A stretch of DNA of 32,462 nt. Origin: Oscillatoriales cyanobacterium (lineage in GTDB: Bacteria > Cyanobacteriota > Cyanobacteriia > Cyanobacteriales > Laspinemataceae). The stretch is from the NCBI GenBank assembly GCA_011390955.1, contig JAABRM010000075.1, positions 1-32,462 of the forward strand. Reading direction: 5' to 3'. The notes below the pieces were generated by a model. The model was not told the origin of the DNA. It worked only from the letters and a program-made list of their open reading frames with translations, and did no database searches. Shown in pieces: positions 24,241 to 32,288 of this stretch. The position numbers and the translations under genes were made by a program. How positions within the stretch are numbered: position 1 is the stretch's first letter; each line of letters opens with the position of its first letter.

Positions 24241-26445
24241 TCAAGAGCCACAGCCTGGGGCGACTTTTTTGTCAATGGTTTTTTGTCTTAAGCGCTGAAA
24301 ACGGACTTTGGCATCGCGGCTGCCACCTACAACCAGGATATAATCCCCTACCCGTTTCACGTCAATACTGTTAATAATGTCTTTGTTTTTTAGGTCTTGG
24401 ACTCGGTATCCTTCGGGGTCGGCACGGCGACCATCTTGTGTCAAAGGCCAAAGCACGATCTTCCCGTCGGCGCCTCCACTGACTAGGTGACAACCATCGG
24501 CACTTAAGGCAACTGATTGTACGGGTTGTTCTCGATGTCCGCTAGACCAGCGATCGCTTGGTTGGCAGTTTTCTGGTGTGCCGAAGCACCGATTCAAGTC
24601 CCAGAGGGTAATGTATCCTTGTTGATCCGCAGTGGCTAGGAGATTGGGTTTGAATTCGGCGGTATCGATGCTGAAGATATAGTCTTCCTGACTGCCCGCT
24701 ATGGGGTAGGGGAGGTCTTGACGGCTGTTGTCAGCGGTATTCCATAATACCAGTCCGTTATATTGACCGGCGATCGCGACTAATTGGCGATCGCGCCCAA
24801 CCAATTCCAGGGCATACACCGCAAAACCGGCATTAAAACGGTTAACGGGTGGAACCTGGGTAGTTTGGTCGATCTGCCTGGAGTCCGTATCCCACTGAAA
24901 GACTAAGCCGCTACCATGTCCGCTAAACAAGTAACGGGAATCAGCACTAAACTCCAAAGCCAAAACCCGGTCAGCTTTTTGATAAGAAAAAGTGGCGATC
25001 GCTGTTCTCGGTCGATCCTTATTCCCCTTCGAGGATAACACGTCCCAGAGTTGAATCTCGCCGTTCTCCAGCCCCACGGCGATCGTATTATTATCGCGGG
25101 GTCGATAGCGAATCGTCCGCACTGACTTATCAAACTTGGCAAACACCCCTTGAGGGCTAAGACGTTTTTTCTCCACCCTCCAAGTGCGAATGGTTTGGTC
25201 ATTGGACCCACTGACCACCCAGTCCCCCAGTCCGCTGAACTGAACCACATTCACGGCGCTTTTGTGACCTTGGGGTTCCAGGGTAAAAATCCAAACGATC
25301 AGCAAGAAGAGGAGAAATAGTCCACTCCCTTGAAGCCACCGAGGGACAATGGGCATAACCCGGAGTTCGAGGACTTGGACATCATTGCGGATATCCACGC
25401 GCTTGTCCGAGACTACTGCCCCGACTTCTAGGATCAGTTTTTCCACCCATCCGAACCAATGGCGACTCTTGCTGGCTCGCAGTTCCAAGAATTTTCTGTC
25501 TCCAGGGGCGAGATTTTCTTGTTCGGGAATTAGTTCTAAGTTGCAATTGGGCTGCACTGCCCCCACCATCTCGATACTAACTTGCTGGGGAAGATTACTG
25601 GCGTTTTCAAATTCCGCCCCATAGATGACTGCCCCTGGATCGCTGGTTGTCTGCTCCTTTTTGCCCAGCCGCCAATTTTGCCACCAAAGACTCTGCCACC
25701 AAAAACCCGGTGGGGGAATTTGTAATTGCTTGGGGTCGCAGTTAAACTCGACATATCCGGCTGGAAGGACTTCGATACTCCCTTCCCGAAAAGCGGGCGC
25801 ACCTTTGGCATGAGTTGCTTCTATTTTAAAAGGGTAAACTTGGCTTAGGGTTTCGGTGGTGGGCGGCAATTGGCTTCGGAAACTGGTTTGGGCTTGTTTT
25901 CCCGGAGCAATTTGTAATCGTCGCTCAATGCCATCAGGAAACCAGTTGGTTTCTAAGCCCAAACAGCGAATCACTGCATTGACGGAAAGTTGGGTGGGGT
26001 TCGTCACTCGCACCGGGATCTCTATATCCGAGTCGGGAAGTCCCTGAAACTGCGAGACTGGCAATTCCAGCACTAAAGGAATCGAACTATTTCCTTGTTC
26101 CACGTTTAAGCGGATAATTTGCCGATCTTCCCCTTCCAGATCCATTGAAAATACCCGCACGGTTAGGTTCATCATGCCGATAAAGCCGGGGATCGGGGTA
26201 TCCGCGATCGCAATTCTGAATTCTGTGGCGGCGCCGGGGGGTTTTTTGGTACTGACTTCTGGAGCAAGACTATACCAAGAGGCGTTTTCTTGAGATTCTA
26301 TGCCAGCAGCCATGATTTCGAGTTGAAACGAGGCGAAGCGATCGCTATAGTTAATCACCGTCACCGTCAACTCTGCCGGTGGCCCCCCTGGTTTAAACGA
26401 TATTTCCCGTTGCTGAACCTGTGCGCTAATCAGTTTTTCTGCCAT
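24241..26445 (-). CDS. Membrane protein with Ig-like N-terminal domains and WD40 propeller
   Basis: 734 residues. Residues 1-365 are beta-rich Ig-like or COG1470-like domains (AELTVTVINYSDRFASFQLE; DIEIPVRVTNPTQLSVNAVI; NLAPGDRKFLELRASKSRHW). One membrane helix is at 370-389 (LQGSGLFLLFLLIVWIFTL). Residues about 392-720 form a WD40 propeller of six or seven blades (NVVQFSGLGDWVVSGSNDQT; QSVALSADGCHLVSGGADGK). WD40 propellers bind proteins. The same order of Ig domains, one helix and a binding domain is seen in the next gene downstream, so the two may form one complex. The start at 26445 has no ribosome site and is preceded by an A/C repeat array in mRNA sense. It lies between the Cache-sensor genes and the collagen-tailed protein, all on the minus strand. 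Function unknown; a role in an envelope assembly is inference. Confidence 0.85.
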   Translation of the reverse strand: MAEKLISAQVQQREISFKPGGPPAELTVTVINYSDRFASFQLEIMAAGIESQENASWYSLAPEVSTKKPPGAATEFRIAIADTPIPGFIGMMNLTVRVFSMDLEGEDRQIIRLNVEQGNSSIPLVLELPVSQFQGLPDSDIEIPVRVTNPTQLSVNAVIRCLGLETNWFPDGIERRLQIAPGKQAQTSFRSQLPPTTETLSQVYPFKIEATHAKGAPAFREGSIEVLPAGYVEFNCDPKQLQIPPPGFWWQSLWWQNWRLGKKEQTTSDPGAVIYGAEFENASNLPQQVSIEMVGAVQPNCNLELIPEQENLAPGDRKFLELRASKSRHWFGWVEKLILEVGAVVSDKRVDIRNDVQVLELRVMPIVPRWLQGSGLFLLFLLIVWIFTLEPQGHKSAVNVVQFSGLGDWVVSGSNDQTIRTWRVEKKRLSPQGVFAKFDKSVRTIRYRPRDNNTIAVGLENGEIQLWDVLSSKGNKDRPRTAIATFSYQKADRVLALEFSADSRYLFSGHGSGLVFQWDTDSRQIDQTTQVPPVNRFNAGFAVYALELVGRDRQLVAIAGQYNGLVLWNTADNSRQDLPYPIAGSQEDYIFSIDTAEFKPNLLATADQQGYITLWDLNRCFGTPENCQPSDRWSSGHREQPVQSVALSADGCHLVSGGADGKIVLWPLTQDGRRADPEGYRVQDLKNKDIINSIDVKRVGDYILVVGGSRDAKVRFQRLRQKTIDKKVAPGCGS

Positions 26446-26455
26446 TTTTTACACT

Positions 26456-26655
26456 TTGTTGGTTGTTGGTTGTTATTTGTTGGTTGTTGGTTGTTATTTG
26501 TTGGTTGTTGGTTGTTGGTTGCCCCCCCCTTGAAGGGGGGGTTGGGGGGGTGTTGTTGGTTGTTGGTGGTTGGTGGTTGACTGCTGACAAACAACAATCA
26601 ACAAAGAACAAAGAACTAAGAACAAACAACAATCAACAAAGAACAAAGAACAAAA
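26456..26655. repeat. Inverted pair of heptamer arrays with an embedded C/G palindrome
   Basis: Plus-strand 26456-26580 is TTGGTTG/TTATTTG type and 26587-26655 is CAACAAT/CAAAGAA type. A palindrome of eight C, TTGAA and seven G (26522-26541) interrupts the first arm and resembles the element inside the 8380 kinase. In the minus-strand transcript the G/T arm follows the stop at 26662 and the A/C arm precedes the start at 26445. Confidence 0.88.
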
Positions 26656-26661
26656 TTGCGA

Positions 26662-28599
26662 TTACACCTCAAATATGGTAGTGATTCGTTGGCGAATCAA
26701 AGTCAAAGTATTGTCATTAAAACTATTATCATCTTCCGCGATTAATCCCCAGTTTTTAAACATTTCTTGACGTTCATCTAATTCCCCCTGATGTTCATCC
26801 AAATGTTGATGCAATTCTATAGCGATTTCGTCAGCTAGTTCTCGATCGCGCTGCAATAAAGTTTGCAACCCATGACGATCTATTACAAATAACAGAGTAT
26901 CGGTGGTGGTTCGCACCGTTGCCGTCTGCGGAATTCCCAACAGTAAAGAAAGTTCGCCAAAAAAGTTGCCATCGGATAAGTTGGCTAAGAATTTGTTAAT
27001 TTTTTCTACATACATTTCCACGGTTCCCGTGAGGATCAGATAAAAAGCATCCCCTGGTTCATCTTCTCGACAAACATAGCTGGCTTCAGGAAGCTGTTTT
27101 TGATAACCAATTTTAATCATTTCTTGAATATCAGCCTCAGAAAAACTCTGGAAATATTTGACTTTTTTCAGTAAATCTGATATATTAAAGTTTGGTATTC
27201 TTTTTTCTTTAATCCGCAATGTTTGAGATTGTTTTAACAATTCTTGGAGAGAAGACTTTTGATTGACGGTCGCTAATTTACTGGCAACAGAAGCTTGTTC
27301 TTGCTCAATACGGAGTCGATCCATCTGTTTTTTCATGCCTTTCTCTCGATTGTAGATTTTCACGGCCATCTCTTGAAACACTCGCGCTAACTGTCCGAGT
27401 TCATCATCCCTTTTGATCGTATTAACTAAGGTTTTTGGGTTAAACTCTTCGGCTTGGATTTCCTGCGCCGCTCGATCCAAAAGTGCGATCGGTTTAACGA
27501 TCCATCGGGAAGTAATCAAACAAACTGCCACTGCACCCCCTAAAGCCGCAAAACCTAACAGCAGAGTCGTCCTGACATTAGCATAGACTCGATCCATGAA
27601 CACCGCTTCGGGAATCATGAGGATAATTCGCCAATCCAGTTCCATTTCTTGCAGGGTACTGACCTGCACAAATAGGCGATCGCCATCAATTTCTAAAGAA
27701 AACGGCTCCGGTTGCGGTGGGTTTTGCAAAATTTTGTAATCAGACAATAATTTTTTGGCCGTCTCTTGGATCATCGGATCGAGACTTTGAGTGGCTAAAA
27801 CTTGTTGATTATCTTGAGTGGAAAGCGGTTCAGCTACGGAAGTCCCCACCAGTTTTCCCGACCCATCAATAATAAAAGCTTTGCTCATTTGACTGGTCTT
27901 TAAACCCCTCAAAAATTCACTAATTTGCGCGAGGCTGACTTCAACTGCCATCACCCCGCGTAAAGCGCCACTATTATCATAGATGGGTAGAACGGAATTA
28001 ATCCCCAAACTCCGATCCGATGAAGAAGCATAAATCGGACTCCAGAGCAATTTTCGTCGTCCTTGAGCCGCTTGATACCACGGACGGTCCCGTGGATCGT
28101 ATTCTTGTCGTCTGACTTCGGGACTACGCTTGCCTTGGGCATCCAGTTCATAAAATACCCGTTGGGGTGCCGTTTCTTGAGTTCTGATTCGCATTAAGCT
28201 TTTGCCATCTTGCCGCTCAACCCCCAAGAAATCTCCTCGGGCATTCCCATAAAATATATATGAAATGCCTTTTTCTTCCCCAGAGGTAGCATCGTCCGGG
28301 GCAGAAGTCTGACCTAGTTGAACTTGACGCCAAAAGTAGCGCTCTAAATTGGGAAAATTTTCGACATTTAAATTGCCATTCGCGATCGCGATCTGATTCA
28401 TTTTCTGGAAAAACTGAGGAACCGATAAGTATTTGGTCACTTGATACTTAGTCAAGTTGCTCTCTTGGACAATAATTTTATTGACTAATTGTTCAACTTC
28501 TTTCCGCGCCGAAACATAAGAGAGCCAAGAAGTCACCCCCATTGCCACAAATATTTGCAACACCACAACCGTCGGTAATAATTTTCTGATTTCCGCCAT
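26662..28599 (-). CDS. Cache-HAMP membrane sensor with degenerate cyclic-nucleotide-binding domain (copy 1)
   Basis: 645 residues. Membrane helices at 8-30 and 344-366 flank a double-Cache-type external sensor domain with YDPRDRPWYQAA (167-178). HAMP is about 363-420, a charged coiled linker follows, and a cNMP-binding domain fills about 485-590. Its phosphate cassette reads FFGELSLLLGIPQTATV: the Arg that normally contacts the cyclic phosphate is Gln558 (CAG), so binding may be lost. No kinase, GGDEF or methyl-accepting domain follows; the protein ends in a short helical tail (ELDERQEMFKNWGLI). It is a tandem paralogue of the next gene upstream (28763-30748), similar over its whole length. 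It likely senses a ligand outside the cytoplasm and passes the signal by HAMP. The start at 28599 has no ribosome site, with an A/C array upstream in mRNA sense. Confidence 0.9.
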   Translation of the reverse strand: MAEIRKLLPTVVVLQIFVAMGVTSWLSYVSARKEVEQLVNKIIVQESNLTKYQVTKYLSVPQFFQKMNQIAIANGNLNVENFPNLERYFWRQVQLGQTSAPDDATSGEEKGISYIFYGNARGDFLGVERQDGKSLMRIRTQETAPQRVFYELDAQGKRSPEVRRQEYDPRDRPWYQAAQGRRKLLWSPIYASSSDRSLGINSVLPIYDNSGALRGVMAVEVSLAQISEFLRGLKTSQMSKAFIIDGSGKLVGTSVAEPLSTQDNQQVLATQSLDPMIQETAKKLLSDYKILQNPPQPEPFSLEIDGDRLFVQVSTLQEMELDWRIILMIPEAVFMDRVYANVRTTLLLGFAALGGAVAVCLITSRWIVKPIALLDRAAQEIQAEEFNPKTLVNTIKRDDELGQLARVFQEMAVKIYNREKGMKKQMDRLRIEQEQASVASKLATVNQKSSLQELLKQSQTLRIKEKRIPNFNISDLLKKVKYFQSFSEADIQEMIKIGYQKQLPEASYVCREDEPGDAFYLILTGTVEMYVEKINKFLANLSDGNFFGELSLLLGIPQTATVRTTTDTLLFVIDRHGLQTLLQRDRELADEIAIELHQHLDEHQGELDERQEMFKNWGLIAEDDNSFNDNTLTLIRQRITTIFEV

Positions 28600-28610
28600 A
28601 TTTTTAGTCT

Positions 28611-28762
28611 TTTGTTGTTTGTTGGTTGTTGTTTGTTCTTAGTTGTTCGTTGTTTGTTGTTTGTTGGTGGTTGGTTGCTTGTTGTTGGTTGGTGGTTGTT
28701 TGGATTTCACCCGAATAACCAACAACAAAGAACAAACAACAAAGAACAAACAACCAACAACA
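28611..28762. repeat. Inverted pair of heptamer arrays
   Basis: Plus-strand 28611-28702 is TTGTTTG/TTGTTGG type; 28715-28762 is CAACAAA/GAACAAA type and touches the stop codon at 28763. In the minus-strand message the order is stop, G/T arm, short spacer (TTATTCGGGTGAAATCCA region), A/C arm, start at 28599. Confidence 0.9.
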
Positions 28763-30748
28763 TTAAACTCCAAAGCGTGCGGTCATAAGTTGGCGAATCC
28801 AACTTAAAGGATTTTCACTAAAACTCCGGTCATTTTCATCCAGTAACCCCCACTTTTTCAGCATTTCTTTGCGTTCATCTAATTCCGCTTTATGGTTATT
28901 GAGTTCAGCAGCAATCTGGTCAGCCATTTCTTTGTAAGTTTGTAAGAGTTTTTGTAACCCATAGCGATCGACAACAAATAAAATCGTTGCTTCGGTAGTG
29001 CGGACTGTAGCTGTCCGGGGAATCCCTAGCAGTAAAGACAGTTCGCCAAAAAACGCTCCCGCTGACAAGTTGGTTAAAAACTTATTAATTTTTTCTACAT
29101 AAATTTCTACCGACCCAGCCAGAATAATATAAAAAGCATCTCCTGGTTCATCTTCTCGACAAATATATTCTCCCTCCTCTAAAGTCGTCTTATATCCAAT
29201 GTTAATCAATTCTTGAATGTCATCGCTAGAAAAATTACGGAAAAACTTGACATTTTTCAATAAGTCTGGCAGCTTTAAATGCTGATATTCTTCATTAGTC
29301 GATCTAATTTTTTGAGATTGTTTTAACAGCCGATTTACAAATGCAAATTGTCCTAAATTGATTAACATCGTAGCTTTTTTCTTCGGATCTTTCTCGCGGC
29401 TTAACTCCTCCATTTGTTTTTTCAGCCGTTGTTTTCTGGCGTAAATTTTATCAGCCATTTCTTGAAACACTCGCGCTAGTTTTCCCAACTCATCTTGACG
29501 TTGGCTGACCGTCGCTAAGGTTTCTGGATTTAAATCTTCCGCTTCAATCTCTGCCGCTGCTTGGTTCAAAATTTCCAGAGGTTTGACAATCCATCGGGCA
29601 GTCAGAATACCCAAGAAAATCGCAAATCCTAATACCCCCAAACCGAGGAACAGAGTCATCCGCAAATTGCTATAGACATTTCCCATAAAATCTGCTTCAG
29701 GAATCACCACAATAATGTTCCACTTTAAATGGGGATGGTCGAGTTCTTTCACCTGAATAAACTGGCGATCGCCCTCAATATTTAATTCAAATTGCTTCTG
29801 GTTTGTGACATCTTGCATCATGCTATTTAATTCTTTCATCGTTGATTGGATCAGTGGATCCGTGCTATCAACCGCATGAAGTCTTTGGGTGCCCTCTGGG
29901 GTCGAGATTGACAAAAGTTCCGCCGATGAACTAGCCACCAATTTTCCAGTTTCTTCTTCGATGATAAACGCTTTTCCGTTCTGACTAATCTTTAAATCAC
30001 TGAGAAAATTACTAAGTTCTCGGAGAGTAATTTCAATTCCCAGTACCCCAAATAATGAACCATTGGCATCATAGATGGGGATGACAGGGTTAATTCTTAA
30101 ACTGGTTCGATCGTAAGACGAGGGATAAATTTCACTCCAGGTCAATCCTCCCTCTGCTTTCGCTGCTTGATACCAAGGGCGTTGTCGAGGGTCGTACTCT
30201 TCTCGGATAACTTCCTTAATTCTCTGTCCTTGGTTATTTAGTTGGTATGTAATTCTGGGAGAATTACCCTGGTTTTTCAGTTTCAAAAAAATGTTTTCAT
30301 TATTTTGATTTTCAACCCCGATAAATCCTCCTTGCTCATTGGCAAACATAATATACTTAACAGATTCTAATAGTTTTTCACTTTGAGCTTGGACGGGGGG
30401 ATTGTTTGGGGAATTGACAAAATCATTGTTATCCAAGTTACTTTGTGCTTCAAATACAGAATCTTGCACAATAATCCGCCAGAAATAAGTGGCTGAATTT
30501 TCAAAGTCATTTAATTTTAAATTGTCATTATAAATAGCAATTTGATTCAGTTGATGGCTCATTTCTGCCGGATCCAAATAGGCCATTACCTGATTATGGA
30601 TATGTTCGGTGACTTGCCAACTCAGTTTAGCAATGAGTTCGTGAACGGTTTTCTTGGCTGAAACATAAGATATCCAGCCAATTAAACCCATTGCTAGACT
30701 AATCTGTAACACCAGAATTGTTGGTAATACTTTGCGGATGGAAGCCAT
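28763..30748 (-). CDS. Cache-HAMP membrane sensor with intact cyclic-nucleotide-binding domain (copy 2)
   Basis: 661 residues with the same plan as its neighbour: helix 8-30, double-Cache-type external domain with YDPRQRPWYQAA (185-196), helix 364-386, HAMP about 385-440, coiled linker, cNMP-binding domain about 505-610 and the same short tail (AELDERKEMLKKWGLLDEND). Its phosphate cassette FFGELSLLLGIPRTATV keeps Arg578 (CGG), so it may bind cAMP or cGMP on the cytoplasmic side. The insert at about 100-125 is longer than in the paralogue and rich in Asn and Gln. There is no output enzyme domain, so the output is presumably by protein contact. The start at 30748 has no ribosome site and an A/C-sense array just upstream. 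It is read after the 453-residue gene, which ends at 30920. Confidence 0.9.
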   Translation of the reverse strand: MASIRKVLPTILVLQISLAMGLIGWISYVSAKKTVHELIAKLSWQVTEHIHNQVMAYLDPAEMSHQLNQIAIYNDNLKLNDFENSATYFWRIIVQDSVFEAQSNLDNNDFVNSPNNPPVQAQSEKLLESVKYIMFANEQGGFIGVENQNNENIFLKLKNQGNSPRITYQLNNQGQRIKEVIREEYDPRQRPWYQAAKAEGGLTWSEIYPSSYDRTSLRINPVIPIYDANGSLFGVLGIEITLRELSNFLSDLKISQNGKAFIIEEETGKLVASSSAELLSISTPEGTQRLHAVDSTDPLIQSTMKELNSMMQDVTNQKQFELNIEGDRQFIQVKELDHPHLKWNIIVVIPEADFMGNVYSNLRMTLFLGLGVLGFAIFLGILTARWIVKPLEILNQAAAEIEAEDLNPETLATVSQRQDELGKLARVFQEMADKIYARKQRLKKQMEELSREKDPKKKATMLINLGQFAFVNRLLKQSQKIRSTNEEYQHLKLPDLLKNVKFFRNFSSDDIQELINIGYKTTLEEGEYICREDEPGDAFYIILAGSVEIYVEKINKFLTNLSAGAFFGELSLLLGIPRTATVRTTEATILFVVDRYGLQKLLQTYKEMADQIAAELNNHKAELDERKEMLKKWGLLDENDRSFSENPLSWIRQLMTARFGV

Positions 30749-30749
30749 A

Positions 30750-30942
30750 ATTTTGTTGGTTGGTTGTTGTTGGTTGTTTGTTCTTTGTTGTTTGTTGGTG
30801 GTTGGGGTGTAATTGATAATTGATAATTGATAATTGATAATTGATAATTGATAATTTTATTTAATTGTCAATTGTCAATTATCAATTGTTAATTTTATTT
30901 AATTGTCAATTGTCAATTGTCAATTATCAATTATCAATTGTT
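30750..30942. repeat. Heptamer arrays: G/T type, then TTGATAA and TTGTCAA types
   Basis: Plus-strand 30750-30806 is TTGGTTG/TTGTTTG type. 30811-30942 is a run of TTGATAA units followed by TTGTCAA and ATTATCA units, which are inverse to the first run and can form long AT-rich stems. The far end overlaps the last codons of the 30920 gene and supplies its stop codon. Confidence 0.88.
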
Positions 30943-32281
30943 CATAGGTAATTTGCCGACGCCGCCACGCGTAATGCAAGATGTTAATGCCCATTTCTTG
31001 AGCGGTGCGGATGGTTTCTCTGGAGACAGAATACTGAGAATCTAGTCCACAAGCGGATAATAAATTACCAATGACAATGATTATTCCGCCGCCCACCATA
31101 ACGGAAATCGGGTTATGGTCAATTGCGGGCAGTTCAGAAAATAAAAAGGGCTGAGTCCGCAGAGGATGTGGTTGGGGAAATTGATCGATCGCTTTTAAGG
31201 GAGTACCCAATTGCTTGGCAAAGTCTTCAAAGGCAATTGATAATTGGTGAATTTCTTTTTCTAGTTCTTGATTAACGGCTCGGAGTTCGTTACTGATATC
31301 TTCTTGGAATTTCTGTAAGTCGGCGGCTTCTAAAGAGCCTAGACTACCCAGGGCTTCTTGTAATTGTTTTTTGACCGCGATTAGGTCTTCGATTTTGGTG
31401 CCTTTAATGGCGGCTTCTATGAATAAGACGCTGCCGGAGTTTAAATAATTTTTCAGGCTGGCGAGTTGTTGAGCTTTGAGAGGACGTGATTCTTTATATT
31501 GGAAATAAATTAGGTCATAATTAAACTCTTTTTGTGTCTCTTCTTCCGGATCTAATTGTAAGCTGACTTGACCAATTTCTTCAGCCCCTTGTAAGGCAGG
31601 ATATAAGGATTCGACGGCATAAAGCAGGTAGGAGAAATCCTTTAGCTGTTGTTGTAAGTTCGGATTGTTGTCGGTGACGACCCCAACTCGGACGATCCCC
31701 TGCGATCGCGATCGCGCTTTTTGCCGATAGCGCAAATCTAATTGATTCAATTCTGGGTAAAAGACATCAGTGGGATTGGAAATTTTCACCTCTCCAGGAG
31801 TCAACTGAATTCGGCAAATTTCCACTTCCAAATCCGTGGGGGGACTATTCCGTTCATCAATTCTAAAAGTTTCCGTGACAAAATCGCTATTACTGTCCGT
31901 TCCTTGGAGTTGATTTGGGTCTACATATCTCACCGTTAAATAAACGGTCATCGGTTGCTGTTTCGCTTCTGAAGTAATTCTAAACGAAATCGGTTCATTC
32001 ACCACAATTACATTGCCAAATAAGTCAATGGCAATTCCCGGTTGAATCTTCACCCAACGGCGATCGCGATATTGTTTAGCTACTTCTGGGGGCGGTTCAA
32101 TGGCATAAACACCTAAATCGGAAACAATCCCCGGTTGGTTCAGGGATTGATAGTGAATATTTTGGCGAATTCGATGGTATTCATGGGCCATTTGCCATCG
32201 CGCACTATTAATCAGCATCCCATCACTGACTTGAATGCGGGTTAATGGTTTGATATTCGGAGGTGGCCAATCTTTACTCAT
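30920..32281 (-). CDS. Two-part protein: baseplate-like N-terminal half, possible DUF4159-like C-terminal half
   Basis: 453 residues, no signal peptide. Residues about 10-170 are beta-rich and include WVKIQPGIAIDLFGNVIVV (76-94), a style of sequence found in phage-tail or injection-system baseplate proteins; this is a resemblance, not an assignment. Residues about 195-440 resemble DUF4159, a ThuA/glutaminase-like alpha/beta fold (FNYDLIYFQYKESRP, then QQLASLKNYLNSGSVLFIEA), with a coiled-coil insertion at about 300-350 (LRAVNQELEKEIHQLSIAFE). The hydrophobic run VMVGGGIIIVIGNLLSACGL (394-413) is probably a buried strand and helix. The last residues, EQLIIDN and the stop, are encoded by TTGATAA repeats. 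The ATG at 32281 has no ribosome site and is preceded by an A/C-sense array. It is the first gene in the window of the minus-strand group; more may lie past the right edge. Confidence 0.75.
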   Translation of the reverse strand: MSKDWPPPNIKPLTRIQVSDGMLINSARWQMAHEYHRIRQNIHYQSLNQPGIVSDLGVYAIEPPPEVAKQYRDRRWVKIQPGIAIDLFGNVIVVNEPISFRITSEAKQQPMTVYLTVRYVDPNQLQGTDSNSDFVTETFRIDERNSPPTDLEVEICRIQLTPGEVKISNPTDVFYPELNQLDLRYRQKARSRSQGIVRVGVVTDNNPNLQQQLKDFSYLLYAVESLYPALQGAEEIGQVSLQLDPEEETQKEFNYDLIYFQYKESRPLKAQQLASLKNYLNSGSVLFIEAAIKGTKIEDLIAVKKQLQEALGSLGSLEAADLQKFQEDISNELRAVNQELEKEIHQLSIAFEDFAKQLGTPLKAIDQFPQPHPLRTQPFLFSELPAIDHNPISVMVGGGIIIVIGNLLSACGLDSQYSVSRETIRTAQEMGINILHYAWRRRQITYEQLIIDN

Positions 32282-32288
32282 AATTTAT

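Noticed and set aside
26522-26541. Intrinsic terminator at the C-run/G-run palindrome
   Set aside because: No T-run follows on either strand in the needed place, and it belongs to a dispersed element also found inside a coding gene.
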